NCBI GenBank assembly: GCA_945882615.1
Contig: CAMCWK010000001.1
Coordinates: forward strand, 146,331 to 210,330
Length of the DNA: 64,000 bases
Direction: 5' to 3'
From: Rhizobium sp. Q54
Lineage (GTDB): Bacteria > Pseudomonadota > Alphaproteobacteria > Micropepsales > Micropepsaceae
Shown here: piece after piece, positions 45,591 to 54,424 of the stretch
Layout: the number at the start of each line of letters is the position of its first letter
Position numbering within the stretch: the first letter of the stretch is position 1
The notes under the pieces: generated by a model
What the model was told of the DNA's origin: nothing
Database searches by the model: none
Seen by the model: the letters and a program-made list of their open reading frames with translations, nothing else
Position numbers and translations under genes: made by a program

Positions 45591-46220
45591 ATGCTGGATT
45601 TCACCACCTATCTTTTCGATCTGGATGGGACGCTGGTGGATTCCAGTCCCGTCCACGCGCGCGCCTATCGCGACATTCTGGGACGAGAGCATCCGGGCCT
45701 GCTGGCAGGTTTCGACTATCGCGCCATTGCCGGCCTGACGACCCTTGCCGCCTTCCGCAGCCTGGGACTGGATGAAGACCAGAGCCAGAAACTCACCCGG
45801 CTCAAGCAAAGCGCGTATCGCCAGGCCGTGGAAGCCGGCGCGGTGCGCGCCATGCCCGGCGCCGCGGAGCTGCTGGCGAGGTTGAAGGCGCAAGGCAGGG
45901 AAATCGGTGTGGTCACCTCGGCCAGCCGGATTTCCGCTTGCGCAACCCTCGAGGCCACCGGCCTGGCGCAGCATGTCACCGCGCTGGTGACGGCGGATGA
46001 TGTCAGCGCGGCAAAGCCGGCGCCCGAGCCCTATCTGGCGGCATTGTCAAAACTCAAGACCGATGCCGCCCATGCGGTGGCGGTCGAGGATGCGCCGGCC
46101 GGCATCGCCGCGGCGCGCGCCGCCGGGTTGAAGGTCATTGGCGTGCATGATGCCGCGGTACGCCCGCTCACCGATTTGCACTTTGCGGATTTCGCGGCCT
46201 TTGCCGGAGCGCTGGCATGA
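45591..46220 (+). CDS. HAD-superfamily phosphatase/phosphomutase
   Basis: A 209-residue subfamily IA HAD enzyme with motif I YLFDLDGTLVDS, motif II VVTSASRIS, the Lys in SAAKPAPEPY and motif III/IV AVEDAPAGIAAARAAGLKVIG. It could be a sugar phosphatase or a beta-phosphoglucomutase-like enzyme. The start at 45591 leaves 2 bases after the fusion gene stop. In this operon it probably prepares or dephosphorylates a sugar phosphate for the nucleotidyltransferase encoded next. Confidence 0.88.
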   Translation: MLDFTTYLFDLDGTLVDSSPVHARAYRDILGREHPGLLAGFDYRAIAGLTTLAAFRSLGLDEDQSQKLTRLKQSAYRQAVEAGAVRAMPGAAELLARLKAQGREIGVVTSASRISACATLEATGLAQHVTALVTADDVSAAKPAPEPYLAALSKLKTDAAHAVAVEDAPAGIAAARAAGLKVIGVHDAAVRPLTDLHFADFAAFAGALA

Positions 46221-46942
46221 GAATCTGCGCCGTCATCCCCGCCGCGGGCCGCGGGACGCGGCTGGGCAGCGGTTTGCCGAAAATCCTGACGCCGCTGACG
46301 GATAGCGAAACAGTTTGGTCCATTCTCCAGAAAAAGCTGGCGCCGCTGGTGGATCACATCCACCTGGTTCTGTCGCCCGAAGGTGAACAGGCATTTGCCG
46401 GTTATCCGGCGCAGGTCTCCCACAGCGTCCAGCCTGCCCCGACCGGCATGGGCGATGCGATCTTTCGCGGCCTTTCGGTCTGGTCGAACTATGACGCCAT
46501 CCTGGTGGTTTGGGGCGATCAGGTGTTCGTCTCTGCCGATACCCTCACCCGCGCCATCGCGGCGCTGGACAATCCGCGCCACCAGGCGGTGTTGCCGGTG
46601 ACCCGCATGGCAACACCCTATGTGGAATATGTCTTTGAAGACGAGCGCCTGACGCGGGTGCTGCAAAGCCGCGAAGGCGACACCACCACGCCGAACGGCT
46701 TTTCCGATGTCGGCACCTTCCTGCTGACGGCCGACGGCCTGCAACCCGCCTGGCAGGCCTATCTGCAAACCGCACCGCGCGGCAGCACGACCGGCGAAAT
46801 CAATTTCCTGCCATTCCTGCCGTTCCTCAGCGCACAAGGCTGGCGCATCCAGCCGCTGGAGGTGGCAGACGCCACCGAGGCGCGCGGCATCAACACGCCG
46901 GACGATCTGGATTTTTTCCGCAAGCTCTATAAGAACCCCTGA
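46217..46942 (+). CDS. Sugar-phosphate nucleotidyltransferase
   Basis: A 241-residue GT-A-like nucleotidyltransferase similar to the N-terminal part of GlmU, without a left-handed helix acetyltransferase. The nucleotide-binding motif is VIPAAGRGTRLGSGLPKIL, followed by PTGMGDAIFRGL and ILVVWGDQVFVS with the metal-site Asp. The C-terminal EARGINTPDDLDFFRKL is also GlmU-like. It should activate a sugar-1-phosphate to an NDP-sugar. It overlaps the HAD gene by 4 bases and is one base from the epimerase gene. Confidence 0.9.
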   Translation: MRICAVIPAAGRGTRLGSGLPKILTPLTDSETVWSILQKKLAPLVDHIHLVLSPEGEQAFAGYPAQVSHSVQPAPTGMGDAIFRGLSVWSNYDAILVVWGDQVFVSADTLTRAIAALDNPRHQAVLPVTRMATPYVEYVFEDERLTRVLQSREGDTTTPNGFSDVGTFLLTADGLQPAWQAYLQTAPRGSTTGEINFLPFLPFLSAQGWRIQPLEVADATEARGINTPDDLDFFRKLYKNP

Positions 46943-46943
46943 C

Positions 46944-47831
46944 ATGAAGAATGTCCTGGTCACCGGCGGCGCCGGCTTTATCGGCAGCCATCTTTGCGAA
47001 GGCCTGCTGGCGGCAGGCTACCGCGTGCGGGTGCTGGACAGCCTGATCTACGGCAAGCGCGAATGGGTGCCGCAGGCGGCCGAGTTCATCGAAGGCGACA
47101 TCCGCGACATCAACGCCTGTCATCGGGCAACCACAGGCATGGATGCGGTGCTGCATTGCGCCGCCATGTCGCGTTCCGGGCCGTCGCAGGAGCATCTCGA
47201 CCTTTGCACCCAGTCCAACATCGCCGGCACCCAGAACATGCTGCTGGCGGCGCGGGACGCGGGGGTCAAAAAGTTTGTCTATAGCGGGTCCTCGACCTAT
47301 TACGGCAGCCGCACCCCGCCGCACCGCGAAAGCGATCCGCCGGACTTTCTCAACATCTACGGCCTGACCAAGCGGGTTGGCGAGCAATATTGCCTGCTGT
47401 TCGACAAAGACTTCGACCTGCCCTGCATCGTTTTTCGCTATTTCAACGTCTATGGCCCGCGCCAGCCCGAAACCGGCGCCTACGCCCTGGTGCTGGGTAT
47501 CTTCCTGCGCCGCGCCGCCGAACGCAAAATACTGGAAATCCACGGCGACGGGTCGCAGCGCCGCGACTTCGTCCATGTACGCGACATCGTATCCGCCAAC
47601 CTCGCCGCCCTGAAAAGTCCTGTGCGCGGCGAAGTGTTCAATGTCGGCAGCGGCACCAATATCTCGGTCAAGGAACTGGCGGACATGATCTCGCCCGATC
47701 AGGTCCATACCGAAGGCCGCAAGGGCGACTCCACCGCCACGCTGGCGGATATTTCCAAGATCAAGGCGGCGCTGAACTGGTCGCCGCTTGTGTCCTTCGC
47801 CGATGGTCTGAAGGAATTGCGGGCTAAGTAA
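46944..47831 (+). CDS. NAD-dependent epimerase/dehydratase (UDP-glucose 4-epimerase-like)
   Basis: A 295-residue short-chain dehydrogenase-type sugar-nucleotide enzyme. NAD-binding motif VTGGAGFIGSHLCEGLL, catalytic Ser region YSGSSTYYGSR and YxxxK in YGLTKRVGEQYC. The C-terminal RRDFVHVRDIVSANLAAL and VFNVGSGTNISVKEL are typical of 4-epimerases. It would shape the NDP-sugar made by the preceding enzyme. Its stop overlaps the convergent EamA gene by 8 bases and closes the operon. Confidence 0.92.
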   Translation: MKNVLVTGGAGFIGSHLCEGLLAAGYRVRVLDSLIYGKREWVPQAAEFIEGDIRDINACHRATTGMDAVLHCAAMSRSGPSQEHLDLCTQSNIAGTQNMLLAARDAGVKKFVYSGSSTYYGSRTPPHRESDPPDFLNIYGLTKRVGEQYCLLFDKDFDLPCIVFRYFNVYGPRQPETGAYALVLGIFLRRAAERKILEIHGDGSQRRDFVHVRDIVSANLAALKSPVRGEVFNVGSGTNISVKELADMISPDQVHTEGRKGDSTATLADISKIKAALNWSPLVSFADGLKELRAK

Positions 47832-48732
47832 CTTTTTCCGACTGGGTGTCGGCGGTCTGCTTCTTGGCCAGCAGCACGATGGTGGTCAGGATCAGCAGTG
47901 TGCCCAGCCAGTCCATCGCGCCGAAGGACACGCCCAGCCACATCACCGCCAGGACCGCCGCCGACAACGGCTCGGCGCAGCTCAGCAGGCTGGTATATTG
48001 CGGGCCGATCAGCCGGATGGCCTTGAGATAAAGATAAAAGGCCGCCAGCGAGCCGAACAGCAGGATGAAGGCGATGAACAGATAGGTGATGGCGTCGAAC
48101 TGCCCCGTCACGTCCCAGGGCTGATGCACGAAGCTGAGCGCGATGCCGCCGATCAGCATGCCCCAGCCGGTGACGTAAGCGGCGCTGTATTTGTGCAGCA
48201 GACCCGCGGGTTGGATGGAGTTGAAGGCCGCTGCCACCGCACTGGCGATACCCCAGAACAAGGCGATGCCCGTAATCGAAAGTGCGCTAAAATTTCCGTG
48301 GGTCACCAGGAAGAAGGTACCGGTCATGGCCAGCGCGATGGCGGCATATTCCTTGCCCGACGGCCAGCGGCGGCTGCGCATCGCCATCCAGACGGCGATC
48401 ATCGCCGGGGCGGTGTATTGCATCACCGTAGCGGTGGCGGTGTTGGATTCCTTGATGGCGGCGAAATAGGTGTACTGCACCGACAGCATGCCCAGCACGC
48501 CGAACACCAGCAGTTGAATCGCATCTTTCTTGTCCCGCAACGGCGCCAGAACGCCATGGCCGTCACGCGCCGCCGCGAAGGCCAGAAGGATCGTGCCGCC
48601 GCCCAGCAGGCGAATGCTCACCAGCCATTGCAGGTTGATGTCGCGATTCTCGAACAGAAACTGGGCGAAGGTGCCGCCCACGCCGAACAGGATCGCGGCC
48701 ACAACCGCACAAATAAAACCCAGGCCGTTCAT
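47824..48732 (-). CDS. EamA family (DMT) membrane transporter
   Basis: A 302-residue inner-membrane protein with ten hydrophobic segments in two EamA halves (GLGFICAVVAAILFGVGGTFAQF, QYTAPAMIAVWMAMRS, AFILLFGSLAAFYLYLKAIR, LLSCAEPLSAAVLAVMWLG). It is a drug/metabolite-type exporter or importer with unknown substrate. The start overlaps the quinoprotein gene stop by 4 bases, so the two are co-translated. The C-terminal end runs under the convergent epimerase gene. Confidence 0.9.
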   Translation of the reverse strand: MNGLGFICAVVAAILFGVGGTFAQFLFENRDINLQWLVSIRLLGGGTILLAFAAARDGHGVLAPLRDKKDAIQLLVFGVLGMLSVQYTYFAAIKESNTATATVMQYTAPAMIAVWMAMRSRRWPSGKEYAAIALAMTGTFFLVTHGNFSALSITGIALFWGIASAVAAAFNSIQPAGLLHKYSAAYVTGWGMLIGGIALSFVHQPWDVTGQFDAITYLFIAFILLFGSLAAFYLYLKAIRLIGPQYTSLLSCAEPLSAAVLAVMWLGVSFGAMDWLGTLLILTTIVLLAKKQTADTQSEKVT

Positions 48733-50576
48733 GGCAACGCAAAAGCGGTGACCTCGTCAGCCCCCGCCACTTCCCCCCAGAAGCCACCGGTGGTGACCGC
48801 CGCGACATACTGCTTGCCGCTCTTGCCGCGATAGGTCAGCGGCGTGCCGTAGAGCGAGGCGGGAAGTTTGAAGGTCCACAATTCCTTGCCGGTCTTGGTT
48901 TCAAAGGCGCGCAGCCGCTTGTCATCGGTGCTGCCGATGAAAATCAGTCCGCCGCCGGTGGTGATGGGACCGCCGACATTGGGCCGCCCCGTCTTGGGAT
49001 CGGGCAAGCCATCGGTCACGCCCAGCACGCTTTGCCAGACGATGGCGCCGCTGTTCACATCGATGCCATAGAGATTGCCCCAGGGCGGATTCTGACACGG
49101 CATCCGGGATTCCTTGTCCCAGAACCATTGATAGCCATAGCGCATGTCGTAGCTGCCATCGGGCTTGCGGATCATCATCTGCTGCGAGCCCATCTCACTG
49201 GCATTGACGATGTAGAGACTGTTTTTCGGATCGAAGGCGGCATGGCTCCAGTCGATGCCGCCCCAATTTCCTGGAAACCGCGCCACGGCGCTGTCCACCC
49301 GCGGCGGCTGGAAATACTTTGCCGCCACCACTTTCTGGTCCTTGATCAGCTTCTCGCACGCCGCGCGCTGCTGCGGCGTCAGATTGGCCAGCTCCGACAT
49401 CTCGAACGAGGTGCGCCCCAGTGGCGGCGTCACGGATGCCGGCTGGGTGGGCGAGACCGCCTCACCTTCCATGTCGGTCTCGGTCGGCACGGCAATGTCC
49501 CGGACCGCATGGATCGGCTTGCCGGTGACGCGGTCCAGCAGGAACAGCAGGCTTGCCTTGCTCATCACCGCCACGGCGGGAATGGTGCGGCCGTCTTTTT
49601 TCACATCGACCAGCGTGGTCAGCGGCAGGTCGTAATCCCAGATATCGTGCCGCAGCGCCTGGAAGTGCCAGAGGTACTTTCCCGTCGCCGCATTCACCGC
49701 CACCAGCGAATTGGAAAACAGTGACGGTCCTTTGCGGTCATTGCCGGACTGGTCGAAGGTCGGGGCGCTGAAGGGCAGATAGGCGATGCCGCGCTGCGCA
49801 TCCAAGATCACGCTGGTCCAGACATTGACGCCGGAGCGCTGGTGCGCGCTGCCTTCATCCCAGGTGTCATGAAACTTGTCGCCCGGCTGGGGTACGCCGT
49901 TGAAATGCCAGACTTCCTTCCCGGTACGGACATCGAAGGCCCGCACCCGGCCCGATGCGCCCTTTTGCGGCGCTTCCTGGGTGCGCGAGCCGGTGATGAT
50001 GAGATTTTTGTAGATGGTCGGGGCGGCGGTGACGCCCAGGAAGGCGCCCGGAAAGCCCTGCATTACCTCCGGCGTTTTCAGGTTGACGACACCATCCTTG
50101 CCGAAGCCCTTCACCGGCGCGCCATTGTCGGCATAGAGCGCAATCAGCAAGCCACGCGTGGTGCCGAACACGATTCTAGGCCTCGAACCAGGCCAATAGG
50201 CGGCGCCGCGCGTGGCGGGATTGTCGCCGCCCGGGACCTGGTAGGCCCAGACCTGCTTGCCGGTTTCCGCGTCCAGCGCCACCATCCGCCCATACGGCGT
50301 GGAGACATACATCACGCCCTTCACCACCAGCGGCGTGTTCTGCGACGCCGCAAAGCCGCGCGAGATACGATCCGGCGGGCGCATGTGATAGGTCCAGACC
50401 GGCTTTAGCCGGCTGACATTGGCGGGGGTAATCTGACTGAGGGGCGAGTAGCGGCTTTCGCCATAGTCATGGCCATAGGCCGGCCATTCCTCAGAATTGA
50501 GGAGCTCCGCGGCGTCGGCACATAGTGGCAGCAGCAGCGCGCTGGCCAGCAGCGCGGCGACCCTTTTCATCCCCAT
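48729..50576 (-). CDS. PQQ-dependent quinoprotein dehydrogenase (glucose dehydrogenase-like)
   Basis: A 615-residue, eight-bladed quinoprotein. It has a Sec signal (MKRVAALLASALLLPLC) and no N-terminal membrane domain, unlike membrane Gcd. Motifs are WPAYGHDYGESRYSPLSQI, VALDAETGKQVWAYQVPGGD, RVRAFDVRTGKEVWHFN, HDIWDYDLP and GGLIFIGSTDDKRLRAFETKTG. It oxidises a sugar or alcohol in the periplasm and passes electrons to the quinone pool or a cytochrome. No c-type haem site was found. An ATG at 50570 is an equally possible start. Confidence 0.9.
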   Translation of the reverse strand: MGMKRVAALLASALLLPLCADAAELLNSEEWPAYGHDYGESRYSPLSQITPANVSRLKPVWTYHMRPPDRISRGFAASQNTPLVVKGVMYVSTPYGRMVALDAETGKQVWAYQVPGGDNPATRGAAYWPGSRPRIVFGTTRGLLIALYADNGAPVKGFGKDGVVNLKTPEVMQGFPGAFLGVTAAPTIYKNLIITGSRTQEAPQKGASGRVRAFDVRTGKEVWHFNGVPQPGDKFHDTWDEGSAHQRSGVNVWTSVILDAQRGIAYLPFSAPTFDQSGNDRKGPSLFSNSLVAVNAATGKYLWHFQALRHDIWDYDLPLTTLVDVKKDGRTIPAVAVMSKASLLFLLDRVTGKPIHAVRDIAVPTETDMEGEAVSPTQPASVTPPLGRTSFEMSELANLTPQQRAACEKLIKDQKVVAAKYFQPPRVDSAVARFPGNWGGIDWSHAAFDPKNSLYIVNASEMGSQQMMIRKPDGSYDMRYGYQWFWDKESRMPCQNPPWGNLYGIDVNSGAIVWQSVLGVTDGLPDPKTGRPNVGGPITTGGGLIFIGSTDDKRLRAFETKTGKELWTFKLPASLYGTPLTYRGKSGKQYVAAVTTGGFWGEVAGADEVTAFALP

Positions 50577-50644
50577 CCCCGTAAGATTCTTTTGCCAACT
50601 ATGACTGACAGCAGCGCATAGGGCCAGATGGGGCCGAGCGGGGG

Positions 50645-50676
50645 AAACAGCGGACGCCCGGTTTGCGGGCGCCCGC
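50645..50676 (-). terminator. Terminator-like hairpin after the methyltransferase gene
   Basis: On the minus strand an 11-base-pair stem with one G-U pair and a 5-base loop (50650-50660 with 50666-50676), followed by TGTTTCCCC. The T-run is weak, so Rho help is possible. Confidence 0.5.
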
Positions 50677-50686
50677 CTCCCTTATC

Positions 50687-51487
50687 TTACGGCTTGCGGA
50701 AACGCAGGGTCATGCGGTCGCTTTCGCCGATCGCATCATACTTGGTGCGGTCGAAGCTGGGGTCGGCCGGCTTGCCCTGTTCGGCGCTGCGGCGCACTGG
50801 CGGCAGGGTCCAGACACCAAAGGGATGGTCCTTGGTATCCTTGGCATTGGCGTTGATTTCCGAGCGGGCTTCCAGCTTGAAGCCGGCCTTCTGCGCCAGG
50901 TCGATCACATGCTGGGTGGAGACATAGCCATTGCGGGCCTCGTTCACCATCGGCTTGGGATCGGCGCGGTGTTCTTCCACCGCCAGAATTCCGCCCGGTT
51001 TCAGCACGGCGTAGAAATTGGCCATCACCGAGTCGGCCATGCCCGGGGTCCATATCCAGTTGTGGATGTTGCGGGCGGTGATCACGACGTCGGCGCTGCC
51101 CGGCGCGCCCAGTTCTGCGGGCCCCTTGTTGAACAGAGAGTAGTGGATCGGGCCATAGGCATTGGCGTCTTCAAACTTGGCCGGCAGCTTCTGGTCGGGG
51201 CGGCCGGTGGCGGCGATGTAATGGCCCTTGGTGTCCTTGGCATAGGGGGCGAGGATTTCGCTCCAATAGCCGCCGCCCGGCGAAACTTCGATAATGGTCT
51301 GGCCCGGCTTTATGCCCCAGAAGTCCAAGGTCTCGGCGGGATGGCGGTGGGCATCGCGCGCCTTGTTGTCGGCGGAGCGCTGGGCTCCGGCGATCTTGGC
51401 GGTCAGAACGCTGTCGGCGGCAACCGCCGGCATCAGGCTCAGCAGCGCCAGCGCAGCGCCGGTCGCCATTATCGTGCGGAATGTCAT
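50687..51487 (-). CDS. Exported SAM-dependent methyltransferase-like protein
   Basis: A 266-residue class I methyltransferase-like protein with the SAM motif IIEVSPGGGYWSEILAPYA, motif II/III around ADVVITARNIHNWIW and post-motif FYAVLKPGGILAVEEHR. Before it is a clear Sec signal peptide (MTFRTIMATGAALALLSLMPAVA). SAM is a cytoplasmic cofactor, so an exported copy may have lost methylation or uses another ligand. AGGAGG-like GGGAGGAC precedes the ATG. A terminator-like hairpin follows the stop. Confidence 0.85.
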   Translation of the reverse strand: MTFRTIMATGAALALLSLMPAVAADSVLTAKIAGAQRSADNKARDAHRHPAETLDFWGIKPGQTIIEVSPGGGYWSEILAPYAKDTKGHYIAATGRPDQKLPAKFEDANAYGPIHYSLFNKGPAELGAPGSADVVITARNIHNWIWTPGMADSVMANFYAVLKPGGILAVEEHRADPKPMVNEARNGYVSTQHVIDLAQKAGFKLEARSEINANAKDTKDHPFGVWTLPPVRRSAEQGKPADPSFDRTKYDAIGESDRMTLRFRKP

Positions 51488-51530
51488 GCAGTCCTCCCAG
51501 GATTTGCGCCAACCCAGGACGGGAAAGCGC

Positions 51531-52445
51531 TTATTTCAAGTCGCCAACTGGCAATTTATCAGTGCGAACGGCGCTGAGGCGAAGCGGGACCTTACCCTGC
51601 ACATCGGCGACGGCGCTTGGCCGATCTTTTGGCGTCTCATATTGGCGATATTGCGGCACCTGATCCAGCCGGACGAAATGGTATCCCTCCTCGATCAGGG
51701 CGGGGACCACTTCGCGCACCAAAGCGGCGGAATTGACCTGGATGGCGTGCATCAGGACCACGCCGCCGTTTTTGCGGCGGATCTCCCGCAAATAGCCCTT
51801 GGCGCAGGTCTTGGCCGACCATTTGATGCGCCAGCATTCCCAGTCCGCCGCCGCCATCACATATCCGTCACGGGACATCGCAATTTCCCCGCCCACATCC
51901 CAATAGATCGGGCCGACATAGTGTTTCAGCTCGCGGTCGGCATTCAGGGTGCGGGCATGGGCGGATTTCCAATAGCCATAGGGCGCCCGGAAATAGAGTT
52001 TTTCGCCCGGTGCCATCAACGGCGCGATCTGGTCATGCACATCGCGGATCTCGTTGATCAGCAGATCCGGATCGGCGCCGTAACGTGTGCCCAGCCTGGC
52101 ATGGTTGGCGCTGTGGTTGGCCAGCAGATGGCCCTCGCGCGCGATACGCGCCAGCATTTCGGGATAGCGATGGGCCTGCCGGCCGACGATGAAAAAGGTC
52201 GCCCGGACGTTCATCTGCTTCAGCGCATCCAACACTTCGCCGGTGTGCAGATTGGGACCGTCATCGAAGGTGAGCGCCACGGTGTGGGTGGCGCGCAGGC
52301 CAGAAGTGAAGATGGAGCGCTGCTGGAAGAACGCCAGTTGCTCCGGCTTGCCAGCGCCCGTAGGGGGCTTGGCGCTGTCGGCTGCCAGCGCCCCAAATGC
52401 CGACAAAGTCAGCAACACGCCTAGCGCTAACGCAATCTTCCGCAT
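51531..52445 (-). CDS. Secreted polysaccharide deacetylase (NodB domain, CE4)
   Basis: A 304-residue protein with a signal peptide (MRKIALALGVLLTLSAFGALA) and a NodB domain. The metal/catalytic motifs are ALTFDDGPNLHTGEVLD (base and metal Asp), HLLANHSANHARLG (His ligands), LYFRAPYGYWKSA and GVVLMHAIQ. It would remove acetyl groups from an N-acetylated glycan such as peptidoglycan or chitin oligomers, or ester acetates of xylan. It is a single gene on the minus strand. Confidence 0.9.
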   Translation of the reverse strand: MRKIALALGVLLTLSAFGALAADSAKPPTGAGKPEQLAFFQQRSIFTSGLRATHTVALTFDDGPNLHTGEVLDALKQMNVRATFFIVGRQAHRYPEMLARIAREGHLLANHSANHARLGTRYGADPDLLINEIRDVHDQIAPLMAPGEKLYFRAPYGYWKSAHARTLNADRELKHYVGPIYWDVGGEIAMSRDGYVMAAADWECWRIKWSAKTCAKGYLREIRRKNGGVVLMHAIQVNSAALVREVVPALIEEGYHFVRLDQVPQYRQYETPKDRPSAVADVQGKVPLRLSAVRTDKLPVGDLK

Positions 52446-52575
52446 GACAACCCGCACCCAACGCCCAAAACCGGATTTTAATTTACCGTACAGCCGATTT
52501 GCGGCAAGCCTGTGCTGGTCCGCAAGGCCCGCTATCCCCTAGATTTCAGGCGGAATTCGGGCGCGGGACTTGGGC

Positions 52576-53793
52576 ATGGCATTGTCGCGGCGGACGGTAT
52601 TGGTTAACGGCGCCATCGCGCTTGCCGTCTTGCCCGCTCATGCCAGGCCGAGCGCCCTGCACCAGCGGTTGATCTGCCTGGACACGCATCTCGACACGCC
52701 GGCCGATCTGGCACGTCCGGGCTGGGATGTGACGGCGCGCCATACGCACGACACCGACATGACCCAGGTGGATGTTCCGCGCATGGCGGATGGTGGGCTG
52801 GATGGCGGCTTCTGGGCGATCTTCACGCCACAAGGTCCGCTGGATGTCGCGGGCATGACCGCGGCCCGCGACGCCGCCTTCCTGCGCGCCGTGCAGATAC
52901 GCGAGATGGTTGCCGCGCATCCGGATATTTTCGAACTGGCCCTTGTCGCGGACGACGCCGCCCGCATCGCGGACAAAGGCAAGATCGTCGTCTATCAGAG
53001 CATCGAGAATGCCTATCCGCTGGGCGAGGATGTCTCGCTGCTGCGCGGTTTCTACAGGCTTGGCGTGCGCATGGTGGGGCCGGTTCACTTCCGCAACAAC
53101 CAGTTCGGCGATTCCGCCACCGACAAGAAGCTGTGGAACGGGCTGTCACCCAAGGGACGCGAGCTGGCGGTGCTGGCGAACGATCTGGGCATGGTGCTGG
53201 ATGCCAGCCATGCCAGCGACGATGTCTTCGACCAGATGCTGGAGATGTCGCACGCGCCCATCATCCTGTCGCATTCCGGCTGCAAGAGCGTGTTCGACCA
53301 TCCCCGCAATATCGACGATGCCCGCATCAAGAAGCTGGCCGCGGCGGGCGGCACCATCCAGATCAATTCCTACAACGCCTATCTGATCAACGTTCCGCCC
53401 AACCCCGAGCGCGACAAGGCACGCCGCGCGCTGTTCGACCGGCTGGACGGGTTGGACAGCATGACACCCAGCCAGGCAGCGGCCGCGGTGCGCGGCGTGG
53501 CGGCGGACGTCAAAGCATTAAATGCAAAATACGCCACGCCCCGCGCCACCATCGACGATTTCATGGCGCATGTGACCCATGCGCTAAATCTGGTGGGACC
53601 CGAGCATGTCGGCATCGGCTGCGACTGGGACGGCGGCGGTGGCGTTACCGGCATGGAGGATGTTGCCGCCATCCCGCAGATCACCGACCGCCTGGTCAAG
53701 CTCGGCTATACCGAAACCCAGCTATCGGCCTTCTGGGGCGGCAATGTGCTGCGGGTTCTGAAGGCGGCCCATGCGGCGCGCAAGCCGGGCTAG
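52576..53793 (+). CDS. Tat-exported M19 (renal-type) dipeptidase
   Basis: A 405-residue Zn dipeptidase. Metal and active-site motifs are CLDTHLDTPADL (HxD), VYQSIENAYPLGED (bridging Glu), DASHASDDVFDQML and LSHSGCKSVFDHPRNIDD. The N-terminus MALSRRTVLVNGAIALAVLP is a twin-arginine signal. It cleaves dipeptides, possibly including D-amino acid ones from wall turnover. The ATG at 52576 is preferred over a TTG at 52570. Single plus-strand gene, 124 bases from the divergent deacetylase gene. Confidence 0.92.
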   Translation: MALSRRTVLVNGAIALAVLPAHARPSALHQRLICLDTHLDTPADLARPGWDVTARHTHDTDMTQVDVPRMADGGLDGGFWAIFTPQGPLDVAGMTAARDAAFLRAVQIREMVAAHPDIFELALVADDAARIADKGKIVVYQSIENAYPLGEDVSLLRGFYRLGVRMVGPVHFRNNQFGDSATDKKLWNGLSPKGRELAVLANDLGMVLDASHASDDVFDQMLEMSHAPIILSHSGCKSVFDHPRNIDDARIKKLAAAGGTIQINSYNAYLINVPPNPERDKARRALFDRLDGLDSMTPSQAAAAVRGVAADVKALNAKYATPRATIDDFMAHVTHALNLVGPEHVGIGCDWDGGGGVTGMEDVAAIPQITDRLVKLGYTETQLSAFWGGNVLRVLKAAHAARKPG

Positions 53794-53842
53794 CCGATTT
53801 GGAAAAGCTTGCCTAGCATGGCGCGTCTGAAGGGGAATCACC

Positions 53843-54421
53843 ATGGAAAAACATCGCCTGCTGGCCATGACCGATGGCGTGGTGGCCATCATTATCACGA
53901 TCATGGTGCTGGAGATGAAAGCGCCGGAAGGAACGGACTTCGAGGCGCTGCATGAATTGTGGCCGGTGTTCTTCTCCTATGCGCTCAGCTTCGTCTATGT
54001 CGCGATCTACTGGAACAATCATCACCACTATTTCCACCTGGTGCCGCGCGTGAACGGCGCGGTGTTGTGGGCCAATTTCCACTTGTTGTTCTGGCTGTCG
54101 CTGATCCCCTTCGCCACGGCATGGATGGGCGAGCATGGCTTTGCGCCTGTCCCCACGGCGCTTTACGGCGTTTCGCTGCTCATGCCGGCTGTCGCCTGGT
54201 GGATCATGCAGAACGTCATCGTTCGGGCGCAGGGCGACAGCTCGCCGCTGCGCAGCTACCTCGGACGCGATCTCAAGGCCAAGATTTCGCCTGTGCTGTA
54301 TCTCAGCGGCATCGGATTATCTTTCGCCGCGCCATGGGCCGCCCTGCTTTGCTACCTGACGGTCGCAATCATGTGGCTAGTGCCTGACAAGCGCATCGAA
54401 AAAATGGCGACGCACAATTAG
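53843..54421 (+). CDS. TMEM175-family (DUF1211) membrane protein, probable K+ channel
   Basis: A 192-residue protein with about six membrane segments. The first helix has the family signature as LLAMTDGVVAIIITIMVLEMK (family FSDGVFAIAIT), followed by a His-rich turn WNNHHHYFH. Bacterial TMEM175 proteins form K+ leak channels of four subunits. It has a GAAGGGG ribosome site and ends 3 bases before the convergent ilvD stop. Confidence 0.85.
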   Translation: MEKHRLLAMTDGVVAIIITIMVLEMKAPEGTDFEALHELWPVFFSYALSFVYVAIYWNNHHHYFHLVPRVNGAVLWANFHLLFWLSLIPFATAWMGEHGFAPVPTALYGVSLLMPAVAWWIMQNVIVRAQGDSSPLRSYLGRDLKAKISPVLYLSGIGLSFAAPWAALLCYLTVAIMWLVPDKRIEKMATHN

Positions 54422-54424
54422 CCG

